A stretch of 64,000 bases of DNA, from contig NZ_CAAAIW010000006.1 of NCBI RefSeq assembly GCF_900640115.1, positions 59,115 to 123,114 on the forward strand, in the 5' to 3' direction. This DNA comes from Legionella yabuuchiae. GTDB lineage: Bacteria; Pseudomonadota; Gammaproteobacteria; Legionellales; Legionellaceae. How positions within the stretch are numbered: the stretch's first letter is position 1; every line of letters begins with the position of its first letter. Below the pieces are notes generated by a model, which was not told the DNA's origin, did no database searches, and worked only from the letters and a program-made list of their open reading frames with translations. The translations under genes were made by a program, and so were the position numbers. Positions 18,173-26,488 of the stretch are shown here, in pieces.

Positions 18173-19141
18173 ATGATAAGATTTACGCTCAGTTTACTCG
18201 CCTTCATATCAACAACTTCGTTGGCTGCAATTCCAGTTTCGGGTTATTTTGATGCCTCAAGGACATGTCCTGCCTATGTTTCAAAAGAAGAAACACGGTC
18301 CCCAGCCCAGTTCATAAGCCCCTCCCAGCGTTACTCCATCAAAGAAATTAACCAACGGTCACCTGAATGGGTTCGCATTGAATTACTGGAAGATCCGAGT
18401 GCTTTACGATGGGTAAAAGCGGCTTGTGGGCAACCGCACTATAAGGTAAAAAAACCTACGCCCTGTGATAATAGCCCAGGGCTTGCCGATCACTTTGTGT
18501 TAGCACTTAGCTGGCAGCCAGGATTTTGTGAAACCTATGGGTATGAGGCCGGAAAACCAGAATGTTACCAACTTTCGCCTACCTCCTATCATGCCAATCA
18601 TTTAGTATTGCATGGCTTATGGCCTAATCAGAAAAAATGTGGCAACCAGTATGGTTACTGTGGTGGAAGGAAAAAAAGTCATTTCTGTCAGTATTCTCCA
18701 GTTTTATTGACCCCAGAAGTAGCCCAACGACTCAAGCAATTAATGCCTAGTTTTGCGCATGGGAGTTGTCTTGAGCGTCATGAGTGGAATCGTCATGGAA
18801 TGTGCCATATTTTATCGAGTAACGATTATTTTTCGCAAGCCATGGATCTTACCGAACAACTAACTGAAAGCTCGTTTAGCGATTTTCTGAAAAAACACAT
18901 TGGCGATGAGATCAAATTGGCGGATCTTACGTATGAATTTAATAATGCATTTGGAAAACACGCCGCAGAAAAAGTCCATTTTGGGTGTAAGAACGGATTG
19001 TTAGTGGATGTATACATCACGCTTCCGGCCTTACTTCCAAAAGGAGAATCGTTAGCTACTTTGATCCAGAAGGCCCCAGTTAATCATCACCATGGCGGGT
19101 GTCCAAAAAAAGTAAAAATTTCTGATTTTTATAACGAATAG
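18173..19141 (+). CDS. srnA: Secreted T2-family ribonuclease, SrnA type
   Basis: 322 residues. Signal peptide MIRFTLSLLAFISTTSLAA, an N-terminal extension of about 100 residues, then an RNase T2 domain. The two catalytic blocks are HGLWPN (His147) and HEWNRHG (Glu204, His208); many Cys suggest disulphides. In L. pneumophila the T2 ribonuclease SrnA is exported by type II secretion and degrades host RNA; the name here rests on family and genus. The ATG at 18173 has CAGGA 7 nt upstream and opens the signal peptide, unlike an in-frame upstream start. A TATAAT lies at 18133-18138. Confidence 0.88.
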   Translation: MIRFTLSLLAFISTTSLAAIPVSGYFDASRTCPAYVSKEETRSPAQFISPSQRYSIKEINQRSPEWVRIELLEDPSALRWVKAACGQPHYKVKKPTPCDNSPGLADHFVLALSWQPGFCETYGYEAGKPECYQLSPTSYHANHLVLHGLWPNQKKCGNQYGYCGGRKKSHFCQYSPVLLTPEVAQRLKQLMPSFAHGSCLERHEWNRHGMCHILSSNDYFSQAMDLTEQLTESSFSDFLKKHIGDEIKLADLTYEFNNAFGKHAAEKVHFGCKNGLLVDVYITLPALLPKGESLATLIQKAPVNHHHGGCPKKVKISDFYNE

Positions 19142-19218
19142 TAGCGATAGAGTTGAAATTCTTGCGCATTACACGAACTTCCTCTAATGTAGCAAGATAC
19201 TATAACAGGATTCTCATC

Positions 19219-20160
19219 ATGTTAAGACGGTCTTTTGTATTGATTTTTTTGGTATTGTTGACGGCTTGCGCTCATCATCAAACCACCCCAACGACCTTGC
19301 CTGCGATCAAGCAAACGAGAGATGTTGGTGCATTTAATCGAGTGATAGTAACAGGAAATATTAATATCAGTCTTCACTCCGGGTACTCAAAACCAAAAGT
19401 CATCTTAACTGGCGCAGCTGCTGATTTAGCCAATGTCACAACCACCGTTTCCGGGAGTACATTAACTATTGTTGCTGGAAAGGGCTATCCAAAGTTCGGA
19501 CCAATCACTGCGAAAGTACAAGGACGTTTTTTAAATCGTTTTGAGTATCATGGTAATGGAATAGTTAAAGGTACGAAGCTTAATTCTAATTTGATTGACC
19601 TCATCATCAACAATGATAAGGGAAATACCATTCTTGGAGGCAATCTCGGCGTTCGCAAGTTGAAAGTCACGTCAGGTACAGTGGATATTAGTGGTGTCCG
19701 AAGTCATAATTTAATGCTGGATTTAAGTGGAAACGCGAAGCTTAAATTAAGAGGCATGGCCAATGTCACTTCGCTGACTATGGTAGATCAATCTTGGTTA
19801 AGTTTTCATTGGGTGAACAGTAAAGTATTAGTCGTTCGTGGCTATGATCAATCCTACATTCAGCTCGCCGGAGTAACGGATAAGCTCGATCTCGAATTAT
19901 GCGAAAAGGCGCATTTTAATGGACGCTATTTACGAGCAGAACGTGCCTTTGTAAAAACATTTAATAAGGCGCTTGCCGAAATATCCGCTGTGAAACGACA
20001 ACATACTTTAGCGAGCGATGCTAGTGATATTCATTTCTACAACCTCCCACAAATGAGAACGGATTTTCTAGCCTTTGAAGGCTCCGTATTGGATATGAGA
20101 GATTTAAGAATGCCTTTTATCCAAGAATATACTGATTATAATAAATGGGTTCAGATGTAA
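19219..20160 (+). CDS. GIN-domain (DUF2807) lipoprotein
   Basis: 313 residues. The N-terminal helix ends in a lipobox LLTAC, so the mature protein is lipid-anchored, probably at the outer membrane. The rest matches the putative auto-transporter adhesin (GIN/DUF2807) beta-helix: FNRVIVTGNINISLHSG, then repeated short strands with G-x-L-D/V-I-S patterns. Its role is unknown; relatives are called adhesins by prediction only. I chose the ATG at 19219, with ACAGGA 8 nt upstream, because it starts the lipoprotein signal; an upstream in-frame start at 19153 does not. It ends convergently with the hydrolase gene. Confidence 0.82.
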   Translation: MLRRSFVLIFLVLLTACAHHQTTPTTLPAIKQTRDVGAFNRVIVTGNINISLHSGYSKPKVILTGAAADLANVTTTVSGSTLTIVAGKGYPKFGPITAKVQGRFLNRFEYHGNGIVKGTKLNSNLIDLIINNDKGNTILGGNLGVRKLKVTSGTVDISGVRSHNLMLDLSGNAKLKLRGMANVTSLTMVDQSWLSFHWVNSKVLVVRGYDQSYIQLAGVTDKLDLELCEKAHFNGRYLRAERAFVKTFNKALAEISAVKRQHTLASDASDIHFYNLPQMRTDFLAFEGSVLDMRDLRMPFIQEYTDYNKWVQM

Positions 20161-20236
20161 ACCACTCTAACCTACCTGGCCCGATTCATTCGGCCTATCG
20201 ATCTAGGGTTAACAGTCCCTAATCGTTTTCATCGCT

Positions 20237-21043
20237 CTAAGTTTTTTTCTCCTGTTCCCAATTTTGTTTTAAGCAAGCAATGATGCGGTCAATATCACCA
20301 TCCAAAGGTAAAATATGCGCAGAGTTTTGTAGCCAATGGATGTCGACATTCGGAAGTTTGTTAAAATAATCTTCAATCTTATGAGAATCAACCACTTCAT
20401 CATAGGCCCCTAAAAATACATCCACAGGACAAGTAGGCGGTGAGAATTTGAATTCTTTGATTAAGGTTAAGATTTCAATAATGGTTGCAATCGGTAAATG
20501 GCGATAAGCAATTTCTGCAGCGCGATTGGTACGCAAGTTTCCCGCGCGATTACGTAAGTGTTTAAAACCCAGTGAACGCAATAGTTTTGCAAGCGCTATG
20601 GCCAGAGGAAGATTTAATCGCAGCGAAAGCGCGGGCGCCAGCAAATAAAGATGATGCAGTGAAAAGCTATTGGCTAAATGGCAGGCTAAAAGCCCACCTA
20701 AGGAAAGCCCCATCACATCTACTTGTTTATAATGCTTCGTTAAGTTTTCACAGGAATCCTCAGCAGCACTAACCCATTCGTGGGCTTGGACTTTGGCAAA
20801 CGCTGCTATATGAGTAGCATGGCCAGGTAACGCTGGACAAACCACGGCATCGTATAAACGAGATAAAGTTGGTATGAGCTCGCGGTAAACTGCAGGAGAA
20901 GATGAAAAGCCATGTAATAATAGCAAGGCTCGTTCATGATGTTCCTCATGCCAATCAATCGGGGATAACCATTCCAATTGTTCTTTTGAAAGCGCTCGAA
21001 TCGCTTTTCCACGCCACATATAACGAAAATCATCGATATTCAT
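20237..21043 (-). CDS. Alpha/beta hydrolase, carboxylesterase-like
   Basis: 268 residues. The oxyanion motif LLLLHGFSSSP and nucleophile elbow GLSLGG (Ser114) are clear. The acid is probably the Asp in GAYDEVVD and the base the His in NSAHILPLD, all in the expected order. A short cap (LNLPLAIALAKLLRSLG) lies between. This matches esterases of the Est30/EstA monoacyl type; the substrate is unknown and no signal peptide is seen. The ATG at 21043 has CAGGT upstream; a start at 21079 would add an unlikely N-terminus. The 76 bp to the convergent GIN gene hold only a weak hairpin (20180s). Confidence 0.85.
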   Translation of the reverse strand: MNIDDFRYMWRGKAIRALSKEQLEWLSPIDWHEEHHERALLLLHGFSSSPAVYRELIPTLSRLYDAVVCPALPGHATHIAAFAKVQAHEWVSAAEDSCENLTKHYKQVDVMGLSLGGLLACHLANSFSLHHLYLLAPALSLRLNLPLAIALAKLLRSLGFKHLRNRAGNLRTNRAAEIAYRHLPIATIIEILTLIKEFKFSPPTCPVDVFLGAYDEVVDSHKIEDYFNKLPNVDIHWLQNSAHILPLDGDIDRIIACLKQNWEQEKKT

Positions 21044-21126
21044 ACATAAGTACCTGTTACGTCCTGTCGGGTTGTCCATAGTATAACCCAGAAAGGAAGT
21101 ATGTGATCATAGTCATAGGTTCTAGC

Positions 21127-21155
21127 AACTATACCCGTGATCTTTCAAAATGCAG
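21127..21155. repeat. Partial family A repeat (one arm)
   Basis: The stretch beginning at 21131 reads ACCCGTGATCTTTCAAAATG followed by CAGGGCGAGAG. This is the left arm and first core bases of family A with one mismatch (CTTTC for CGTTC). The opposite arm is missing, so this is a deletion remnant at the edge of the decayed zone. Confidence 0.65.
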
Positions 21156-21190
21156 GGCGAGAGCACGTGTGATTTTAAATTACCCTATTT

Positions 21191-21275
21191 GCCTACGTAC
21201 CGCGCTTTATGCGCGGGTTCCTCCGATACTATTAGAATCCTGGATCCCGCGAACAAGCCGCGTACCGTACAGAGC
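21191..21275. repeat. Imperfect GC-rich inverted repeat
   Basis: The left half CTACGTACCGCGCTTTATGC + GCGGG (21193-21217) mirrors the right half CCCGCGAACAAGCCGCGTAC + CGTA (21246-21269), with a GGATCC nearby. It is strikingly richer in GC than its surroundings and ends exactly where the racemase remnant begins, so it probably marks the break in that gene. Confidence 0.6.
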
Positions 21276-21636
21276 CAAATTCACCATGGAGCTTGATTTT
21301 TTTAAATCAAAATTGACTGAACAAGGCATAGAGGTAATTATTCCGAATGAAGCGGATCGGATTTTAATCATGCAACTATTTTTGATTAACTCGGAAAAGG
21401 CATTAGAACCGAGATTACAAAACAGCGTTATGAATCAATTATTGACAAATTACCTCTGTGCATGACAAAAAAACCTGTCATGTACAGAGACAAATTACTT
21501 AAAAATAGGGTCGAAGGAATTATTCTTGGATGTACGGAAATACCACTCATTATTCAGCAAAAAAGATGTAATTGTTCCTGTTTTTGATACTACAAAAATT
21601 CACTCTTTGGCAGCGGTGGACTTTTTATTAAGTTAA
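21274..21636 (+). pseudogene. Aspartate/glutamate racemase family, broken remnant
   Basis: The remnant starts at AKFTMELDFFKSKLTEQGIE, matching the middle of aspartate racemases (TMEQDFY...GIEVLVP). It continues to NEADRILIMQLF, is interrupted at 21454-21489 by a 36-bp palindrome, and resumes as VEGIILGCTEIPLIIQQ, the C-terminal active-site Cys motif. One extra A in the A-run near 21560-21566 shifts the frame; correcting it gives DVIVPVFDTTKIHSLAAVDF and a stop at 21634. The N-terminal half, with the first catalytic Cys, is gone. Three separate lesions make this clearly dead. Confidence 0.88.
21454..21489. mobile_element. 36-bp palindrome (family B) with 9-bp target duplication
   Basis: Arms CTCTGTGCATGACA (21454-21467) and TGTCATGTACAGAG (21476-21489) pair at 13 of 14 positions around an 8-nt A-rich loop. 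The 9-mer ACAAATTAC stands directly on both sides, at 21445-21453 and 21490-21498. A duplicated flank around a repeat-family member inside a broken gene is the signature of insertion with target-site duplication. Confidence 0.8.
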
Positions 21637-21679
21637 AAGAAACGATAGGTATTGGTACACGTTGGTGGAACGGACGATA

Positions 21680-21875
21680 CCCAATCAACTTCAAAATGCT
21701 TATATTGAATTCTATAACCGTACAGTTAGGTATGATTGGCTAATCCACTATTTTTATTTGAATTATTGCTGAAACCCAGCCACATGCGACACAATCGCTT
21801 TGAACTTATCACAATGAGCACCCGAATACTGCTATGGGACAGAGGGACCTCCAACGAGGCACAAACAGGCATTAG
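21680..21875 (+). pseudogene. IS3-family transposase remnant (3' end of the integrase core)
   Basis: One frame reads PNQLQNAYIEFYNRTVRYDW, closely matching the 'PxQNAYIERFNRTVRYDWL' block that surrounds the last catalytic Glu of IS3 OrfB (DDE). In another frame, from about 21807, YHNEHPNTAMGQ matches the terminal 'YNxERPNMALGG' block, so a frameshift or deletion lies between them. No terminal inverted repeats were found. An old, truncated insertion sequence beside the dead racemase. Confidence 0.8.
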
Positions 21876-21903
21876 TTGCCTAGCTTTCTACTTTAAGCCT
21901 CAG

Positions 21904-21924
21904 AAAAAAGGGGGATTACCCCCC
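21904..21924 (-). terminator. Rho-independent terminator for the small exported protein
   Basis: On the minus strand GGGGG, loop TAAT and CCCCC are followed by a run of six T (the A-run at 21904-21909). It lies about 120 nt beyond the stop codon of the 78-residue protein gene, in the same direction. Confidence 0.7.
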
Positions 21925-22046
21925 TAACTTGATAGGCTGAATTGATGGGAATTTACAGCACTTTTTGAACTTCACCATGAAAAAATGAGAAATAGCTGCT
22001 TTGAAATTCCTATGCTACTCCCAAGATAGGTCAACGGTGCTTGTGC

Positions 22047-22283
22047 TTATTCTTTTTTCCATTCCAAACCTGGAAACTCTTTAGGTTTAGATTTTGGCGT
22101 AGATTTTTTGGTATTATTTTTCCTCCAATCCATTTGTGGGAACTCTTTAGGTTTTACTTGCTTTTGCATCGTTTCTTTTTGTTTAGGGGTTTTGGGAATT
22201 GGCTCCGTATTAATTGCGTGCAAATTAAACGCTAACAAAGTAAGGAAAACAGCTGAAGCGGATAATAATTTAATTTTAAACAT
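22047..22283 (-). CDS. Small exported protein with duplicated KPKEFP motif
   Basis: 78 residues, not recognised. A signal peptide (MFKIKLLSASAVFLTLLAFNLHA) leads to a short, very basic mature chain of about 55 residues. It contains an internal duplication, KPKEFPQMDWRKN and KPKEFPGLEWKKE, separated by a Lys/Ser/Thr linker. A strong ribosome site (AAGGAG) and a good terminator downstream support a real, separately transcribed gene. The mature peptide might be periplasmic or secreted; it has no Cys and no enzymatic signature. Confidence 0.75.
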   Translation of the reverse strand: MFKIKLLSASAVFLTLLAFNLHAINTEPIPKTPKQKETMQKQVKPKEFPQMDWRKNNTKKSTPKSKPKEFPGLEWKKE

Positions 22284-22827
22284 AATCTTTCTCCTTGTTA
22301 CATTTTTCCTCTTTTAAAAAAGACAATGTCTTACTCTCATATACGAAGTAAAAAAATTGATATTTTTGTCCACCAATATAAAAACCTGGGTGTTAAGTAA
22401 ATTTTAGCCAACAATAGGGGAATAACAAGATAAAGCCGTCATTCGGCAGTCACTTTCCAAATGAATTTTTCAAAAAAAAACTATTGACACGTGGATCTAA
22501 TTTTTGATCTATGCCCGTGATCGTTCAAAATGCTTGTTTGTAGGCACCTTTATTTTTTGTCCTGTCACATTTTAATAAGCGAGTAACGTCTCATTCCCTT
22601 AAGAGCTTTTTAAAATGAGGCAGGGCGAAAAACAAAAAGCATAAATCACGCATTTTGGCCGATCACGGCTATATACCCAATAGAGTAAAAAAATTGTAAA
22701 TAATTCGATTTGTTTCGCTGCCATCATGTCGTTTAAATACAATAGAACAAACAGTCAAATTTAAGCGTATTATCGTGTTAGGGTATATACTTAAACTAAT
22801 ATGCAGTGATAAGTCGAGGTTATAATC
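22284..22827. other. Intergenic region between divergent genes, containing a family A repeat
   Basis: 544 bp between the small exported protein (minus) and the J-domain gene (plus). Apart from the long family A element at 22511-22675, it is AT-rich with no credible coding frame. It must hold the promoters of both genes, but I could not fix either with confidence. Confidence 0.6.
22511..22675. repeat. Palindromic repeat, family A (long form, about 160 bp)
   Basis: The outer arms GCCCGTGATCGTTCAAAATG + C (22513-22533) and GCATTTTGGCCGATCACGGC + T (22650-22670) match at 17 of 21 positions. Inside, TTTTTTGTCCTGTCACATTT + TAA pairs with the inner right arm TTAAAATGAGGCAGGGCGAA + AAA. The element is thus palindromic along most of its length. 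The right half is nearly identical in plan to the 76-bp copies, which look like internally deleted versions. Confidence 0.85.
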
Positions 22828-23835
22828 ATGGGATATGAACAAGAACTCTATCAACTATTAGAGTTGGATCAAGATGCGACCCCAACGAACAGTGAGATTA
22901 ATAACGCTTATAAAAAGCTATCTCTACAATATCATCCGGATAAACAGAGTGGTAAAACTGAGGAAGAACAACAGAGCGCAAAAATTAAATTTCAGCAAAT
23001 TTCTGCCGCGAAGGACGTGCTCAATGATCCGGAACAACTGCAACAATATAAAGAGGGCCGTCTACAAATCACCGAAACAGGCGGATTAAAAAAGTTGCCG
23101 GAGCCCAGGACTCAGACACCCCAACCTTCCTCTAGTCCTGAACAAGGTGCTTCTTTCAATCCTGAGTCCACTCCAGCCGGTTCGGTCGTCCCTCCGTCTA
23201 ACAGGAAAAATGCTCAAGTAGCGCCTGCGCCTCAAGGCAATCAATTTACTACACCTCTTGAAGCCGGCTCTGAAGAAAGCAATCAAAATGAGGAAGCAGG
23301 AGAGAATAAAGACGAAAAGCAAACAGCAGGACAGGATGATGTTAGACCAAAAATGGCGAATAATCCGTCTTCTGAACAAGGAAATAGCAAAACAATGCTG
23401 GATGTGTGGATACAAATGATGAATACTATGTTTAGCCGGGGCTTGGATCACTACTTATCGGCGCAATCAAAACAAGAGGATTCGCAACCCCCTAAAAATG
23501 ATGCTGAAGTGCCAGAGAATGCCGGTCAAAGCCAGCAAAATTCTCAGCAAAGTTCCCAAGGTGTTTCTCAAGCTTCTACACCAACGGATGTTGCTTTAAC
23601 TTCGGTTCAACCCAAAGAAGATATGGATAAGCAGATTGGACTAACTTCAGCAACACCAGACGCGGGTCTAGTTCGAATGACGCCGCCTGCCAGTACTTCT
23701 TCCCCAAGTACTGAATTGCTGGCTTTAGCGGATAATGCGCTAGTCGATCGTGAATCATTACAACAAACACAGCAGCAACAGCTTCAACAACAGGAGCAAC
23801 CAGCAGCCAAACGATTTAAAGCACCAGGTGGTTAA
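22828..23835 (+). CDS. J-domain protein with disordered Gln/Ser/Pro-rich tail
   Basis: 335 residues. Residues 1-75 form a DnaJ domain (YQLLELDQDAT..., HPD at 36-38, KFQQISAAKDVLNDPEQLQQY). No G/F region, zinc finger or client-binding domain follows. Instead there are about 250 residues of low complexity (PQPSSSPEQG, NQNEEAGENKDEKQTAGQ, Gln runs) with one short hydrophobic segment (TMLDVWIQMMNTMFSRGLDH) near 190-210. The J-domain should stimulate an Hsp70; the rest suggests a specialised co-chaperone or a translocated effector. GAGG precedes the ATG. A family A repeat follows the stop. Confidence 0.8.
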   Translation: MGYEQELYQLLELDQDATPTNSEINNAYKKLSLQYHPDKQSGKTEEEQQSAKIKFQQISAAKDVLNDPEQLQQYKEGRLQITETGGLKKLPEPRTQTPQPSSSPEQGASFNPESTPAGSVVPPSNRKNAQVAPAPQGNQFTTPLEAGSEESNQNEEAGENKDEKQTAGQDDVRPKMANNPSSEQGNSKTMLDVWIQMMNTMFSRGLDHYLSAQSKQEDSQPPKNDAEVPENAGQSQQNSQQSSQGVSQASTPTDVALTSVQPKEDMDKQIGLTSATPDAGLVRMTPPASTSSPSTELLALADNALVDRESLQQTQQQQLQQQEQPAAKRFKAPGG

Positions 23836-23850
23836 AATGAGGTAAATAAA

Positions 23851-23926
23851 TACCCGCGATCGTTCTTAATGCGTGATTTAGGCTTTTTCTTTTTCGTCCT
23901 GCCGCATTTAAAAAATCACGGGGATA
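23851..23926. repeat. Palindromic repeat, family A (76-bp form, inverted copy)
   Basis: Starts TACCCGCGATCGTTCTTAAT and ends AATCACGGGGATA. Its interior (GCTTTTTCTTTTTCGTCCTG + CC) is the reverse complement of the 15231-15306 core. Both copies are exactly 76 bp. It lies between the convergent J-domain and guaC genes, where its hairpin could stop transcription from both sides. Confidence 0.85.
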
Positions 23927-23931
23927 GTCGA

Positions 23932-24945
23932 TTAGCGCTCCATTAGCTTATGAGGCAAGCTTTCAAGTCTGCCCGCTTGCGTAACCACAATAAAGTTTAA
24001 TTTGCGCTGTAATTCACTAATGGTATCTGCGCCCGCATAGGTTAAGCCAGATCTTAGCCCACCGATAATATCGGCAATGATGGCATCCTGGCTATCGCGG
24101 TAAGGTACTTCCGTAGCAACGCCTTCAGCGGTCTTCCACTCATGGACTTGGCCAATAAAATCCTCTTGAGCTTCGCGAGAGGCCATGCCGCGATACATTT
24201 TTACTTTGGTGCCATCTTCTTTGGTAATGACTTTGCCAGGGGTTGGATCGGTTCCTGAAAGCATTCCGCCAATCATTACAAAATCAGCCCCAAAAGCTAA
24301 CGCTTTGACAATATCACCTGAGGTTCGAATACCGCCATCGGCGACAATGGAGCGATCCGTTCTTGCGCAATCCTGAATGCAAGTAAGCATTGGAACGCCG
24401 AATCCTGTCTTAATCCGTGTGCTGCAGACAGAACCGCCACCAATACCCGCTTTGATGATATCAGCACCGCAAGAAGCGAGATAGTCAGCTCCTGCATAGG
24501 TTGCTACATTTCCAGCCATAATACAGCGATCATCGAGCATCTGACGTAAATTTTTCAAGGTCTTGCCGACGTATTTGGCATGAGCGTGCGCTACATCGAC
24601 GCAAAAATAATCGGCGCCTGCATCCCGTAAGGCTTCAGCACGTTCTAGTTCGGCTGAGGTACAACCCACGGAAACAAACACAGGGCCTTGGCAAGCTTTA
24701 AACTCACGAATGTTGTCTTCAACGCTTAGAAAACGATGTAAAGCGCCAATGCCGCCTTTACTATGCATAAAGTTGGCCATTTTGCTTTCGGTGATAGTAT
24801 CCATGTTTGAACTGATAACGGGCAATTCAAGGGTGAGCTTTTCTAACCGGTCCGTCATGCTGATGTTCACCACACGTCGAGATTCGTGATGGTTGTAGGA
24901 AGGGACGAGCAATACGTCATCAAAAGTAATCGCTTGGGTAGACAT
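23932..24945 (-). CDS. guaC: GMP reductase
   Basis: 337 residues. GMP reductase deaminates GMP to IMP with NADPH. The IMPDH/GMPR barrel is clear: [12 protein letters not shown] at the start, the active-site Cys loop [11 protein letters not shown], the [14 protein letters not shown] phosphate-binding motif and [12 protein letters not shown]. No CBS pair interrupts the barrel, and the length fits GuaC, not IMP dehydrogenase (about 490). AGAG precedes the ATG weakly. It ends convergently with the J-domain gene and lies 23 bp downstream of the PhoH-like gene. Confidence 0.9.
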   Translation of the reverse strand: MSTQAITFDDVLLVPSYNHHESRRVVNISMTDRLEKLTLELPVISSNMDTITESKMANFMHSKGGIGALHRFLSVEDNIREFKACQGPVFVSVGCTSAELERAEALRDAGADYFCVDVAHAHAKYVGKTLKNLRQMLDDRCIMAGNVATYAGADYLASCGADIIKAGIGGGSVCSTRIKTGFGVPMLTCIQDCARTDRSIVADGGIRTSGDIVKALAFGADFVMIGGMLSGTDPTPGKVITKEDGTKVKMYRGMASREAQEDFIGQVHEWKTAEGVATEVPYRDSQDAIIADIIGGLRSGLTYAGADTISELQRKLNFIVVTQAGRLESLPHKLMER

Positions 24946-24968
24946 GATTAATCTCTAAAAAGTACGTA

Positions 24969-26369
24969 CTATAAATGCTCAGCGGCATAATATGCAAGTC
25001 TTGATCGCTCTCCGCGAGTTAAAGTCATATGCGCGCTATGTTGCCAAGTCTTAAATCGATCCACTGCAAAGGTTAAACCGGAGGTGGTTTCGCTCAAGTA
25101 AGGCGTATCGATCTGCTTAATATCCCCAAGACAAATAATCTTACTTCCTGGCCCTGCGCGGGTAACGAGCGTCTTAATTTGTTTCGACGTTAAATTCTGC
25201 GCTTCATCGATAATAATAAAGCGGTTTAAAAACGTACGTCCGCGCATGTAATTTAAGGAGCGAATTTTAATTTTATTTTGTATTAAATCCTGAGTGGCCC
25301 CACGCCCAAAACTTCCACCCTCTTGAGCGCTATGCAACACTTCAAGATTATCCATTAATGCCCCCATCCAGGGCGTCATTTTTTCTTCTTCTGTACCTGG
25401 TAAAAAACCGATGTCTTCACCAACGGGAATCGTGACGCGGGTCATGATAATTTCTGTGTAGCGTTTAAGATCAAGTACTTGGGTTAATCCTGCAGCAACT
25501 GTGAGCAATGTTTTGCCGGTACCTGCGGATCCTTGCAGCGTCACAAAGTCAATTTCGGGATCCATTAGCATATTAAAGGCAAAATTCTGTTCACGATTTC
25601 TTGCGGTAATTCCCCAAATGGCATTTTTTGTTTGCGCGTAATCGTGCGCGATTTGAACAACCGCATGCCCAGACTCAACTTGCTTCACGATGGCTTGAAA
25701 TTGATTGTCTTCGGTACTTAAACAATCATTAGGATTCCACTTATTCGTCAAAGGACCATTAATGCGATAGAAGGTGACCCCATTTTCCTGCCAGGCTTCC
25801 ATGTCTTTAGAATGACTATCCCAAAAGTCATTTTCCAGAATGTGAACGCCGCTATGCAGCAAGTTCACATCATCCAATACGCGGTCGTTGTAGTAATCTT
25901 CCGCTTGAATGCCTAATATTCCGGCTTTGATTCTAAGGTTAATGTCTTTAGAAATGATAATGACTTGCTTATTGGGATGTTGCTTTTGTAGCCCCAAAGC
26001 GGTGGCAAGCAGGGTGTTATCTACTTTATGTCCAGGTAAAGACGTTGGCCTTAAAGGCTCGTAATCATCGGTTTGGAAAAATAACCTTCCACTGCTTTTG
26101 ACCTCTTCTGAAACCAAGTAATTGGGAATTGCAAGACCTTCTACAATTTGATCATGGCTGGCATTGCTCATCAACTCGACCAGCATGCGATTGGTTTGAC
26201 GGACGTTTCGGGCAACTTCTGAGAGACCGGTTTTGTGGTTGTCTAATTCCTCCAAGACAACCATCGGCAAATAAATATCATGCTCTTCGAAACGGAATAT
26301 AGCGGTTGGATCATGCATCAAAATATTCGTATCCAACACAAACAACTTTTGTTCCTTTTGGGCGTCCAT
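24969..26369 (-). CDS. PhoH-like protein with N-terminal PIN domain (YlaK type)
   Basis: 466 residues. Residues about 10-150 form a PIN nuclease fold (FVLDTNILMHDP, VVLEELDNHK). The C-terminal half is a PhoH ATPase with Walker A GSAGTGKT and Walker B RFIIIDEAQN. Such PhoH2-type fusions are thought to be RNA helicase-ribonucleases. I chose the Met at 26369 because AGGAAG lies 6 nt upstream; the in-frame ATG at 26396 lacks a good site. It follows bcp on the same strand (about 120 bp gap) and precedes guaC. Confidence 0.88.
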   Translation of the reverse strand: MDAQKEQKLFVLDTNILMHDPTAIFRFEEHDIYLPMVVLEELDNHKTGLSEVARNVRQTNRMLVELMSNASHDQIVEGLAIPNYLVSEEVKSSGRLFFQTDDYEPLRPTSLPGHKVDNTLLATALGLQKQHPNKQVIIISKDINLRIKAGILGIQAEDYYNDRVLDDVNLLHSGVHILENDFWDSHSKDMEAWQENGVTFYRINGPLTNKWNPNDCLSTEDNQFQAIVKQVESGHAVVQIAHDYAQTKNAIWGITARNREQNFAFNMLMDPEIDFVTLQGSAGTGKTLLTVAAGLTQVLDLKRYTEIIMTRVTIPVGEDIGFLPGTEEEKMTPWMGALMDNLEVLHSAQEGGSFGRGATQDLIQNKIKIRSLNYMRGRTFLNRFIIIDEAQNLTSKQIKTLVTRAGPGSKIICLGDIKQIDTPYLSETTSGLTFAVDRFKTWQHSAHMTLTRGERSRLAYYAAEHL

Positions 26370-26488
26370 CGTTTCTTCCTGATCTAAGTTCGTCATTTCA
26401 TTTTGCTGAGCCGGCCGTTCGCAGTCAAGTTTTTATTACAACCCTCAGAAATTCCATAAAGTTACTTCTTTCAATACGCCACAAATGT

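Noticed and set aside
20170..20200. GGCCCGATTCATTCGGCC hairpin between convergent genes as a terminator
   Set aside because: The stem is bulged and short with no T-run; kept only as a weak possibility.
21103..21465. 120-residue open frame
   Set aside because: Its first half crosses two repeat elements and its second half is the racemase remnant, ending in the inserted palindrome. Not a real gene.
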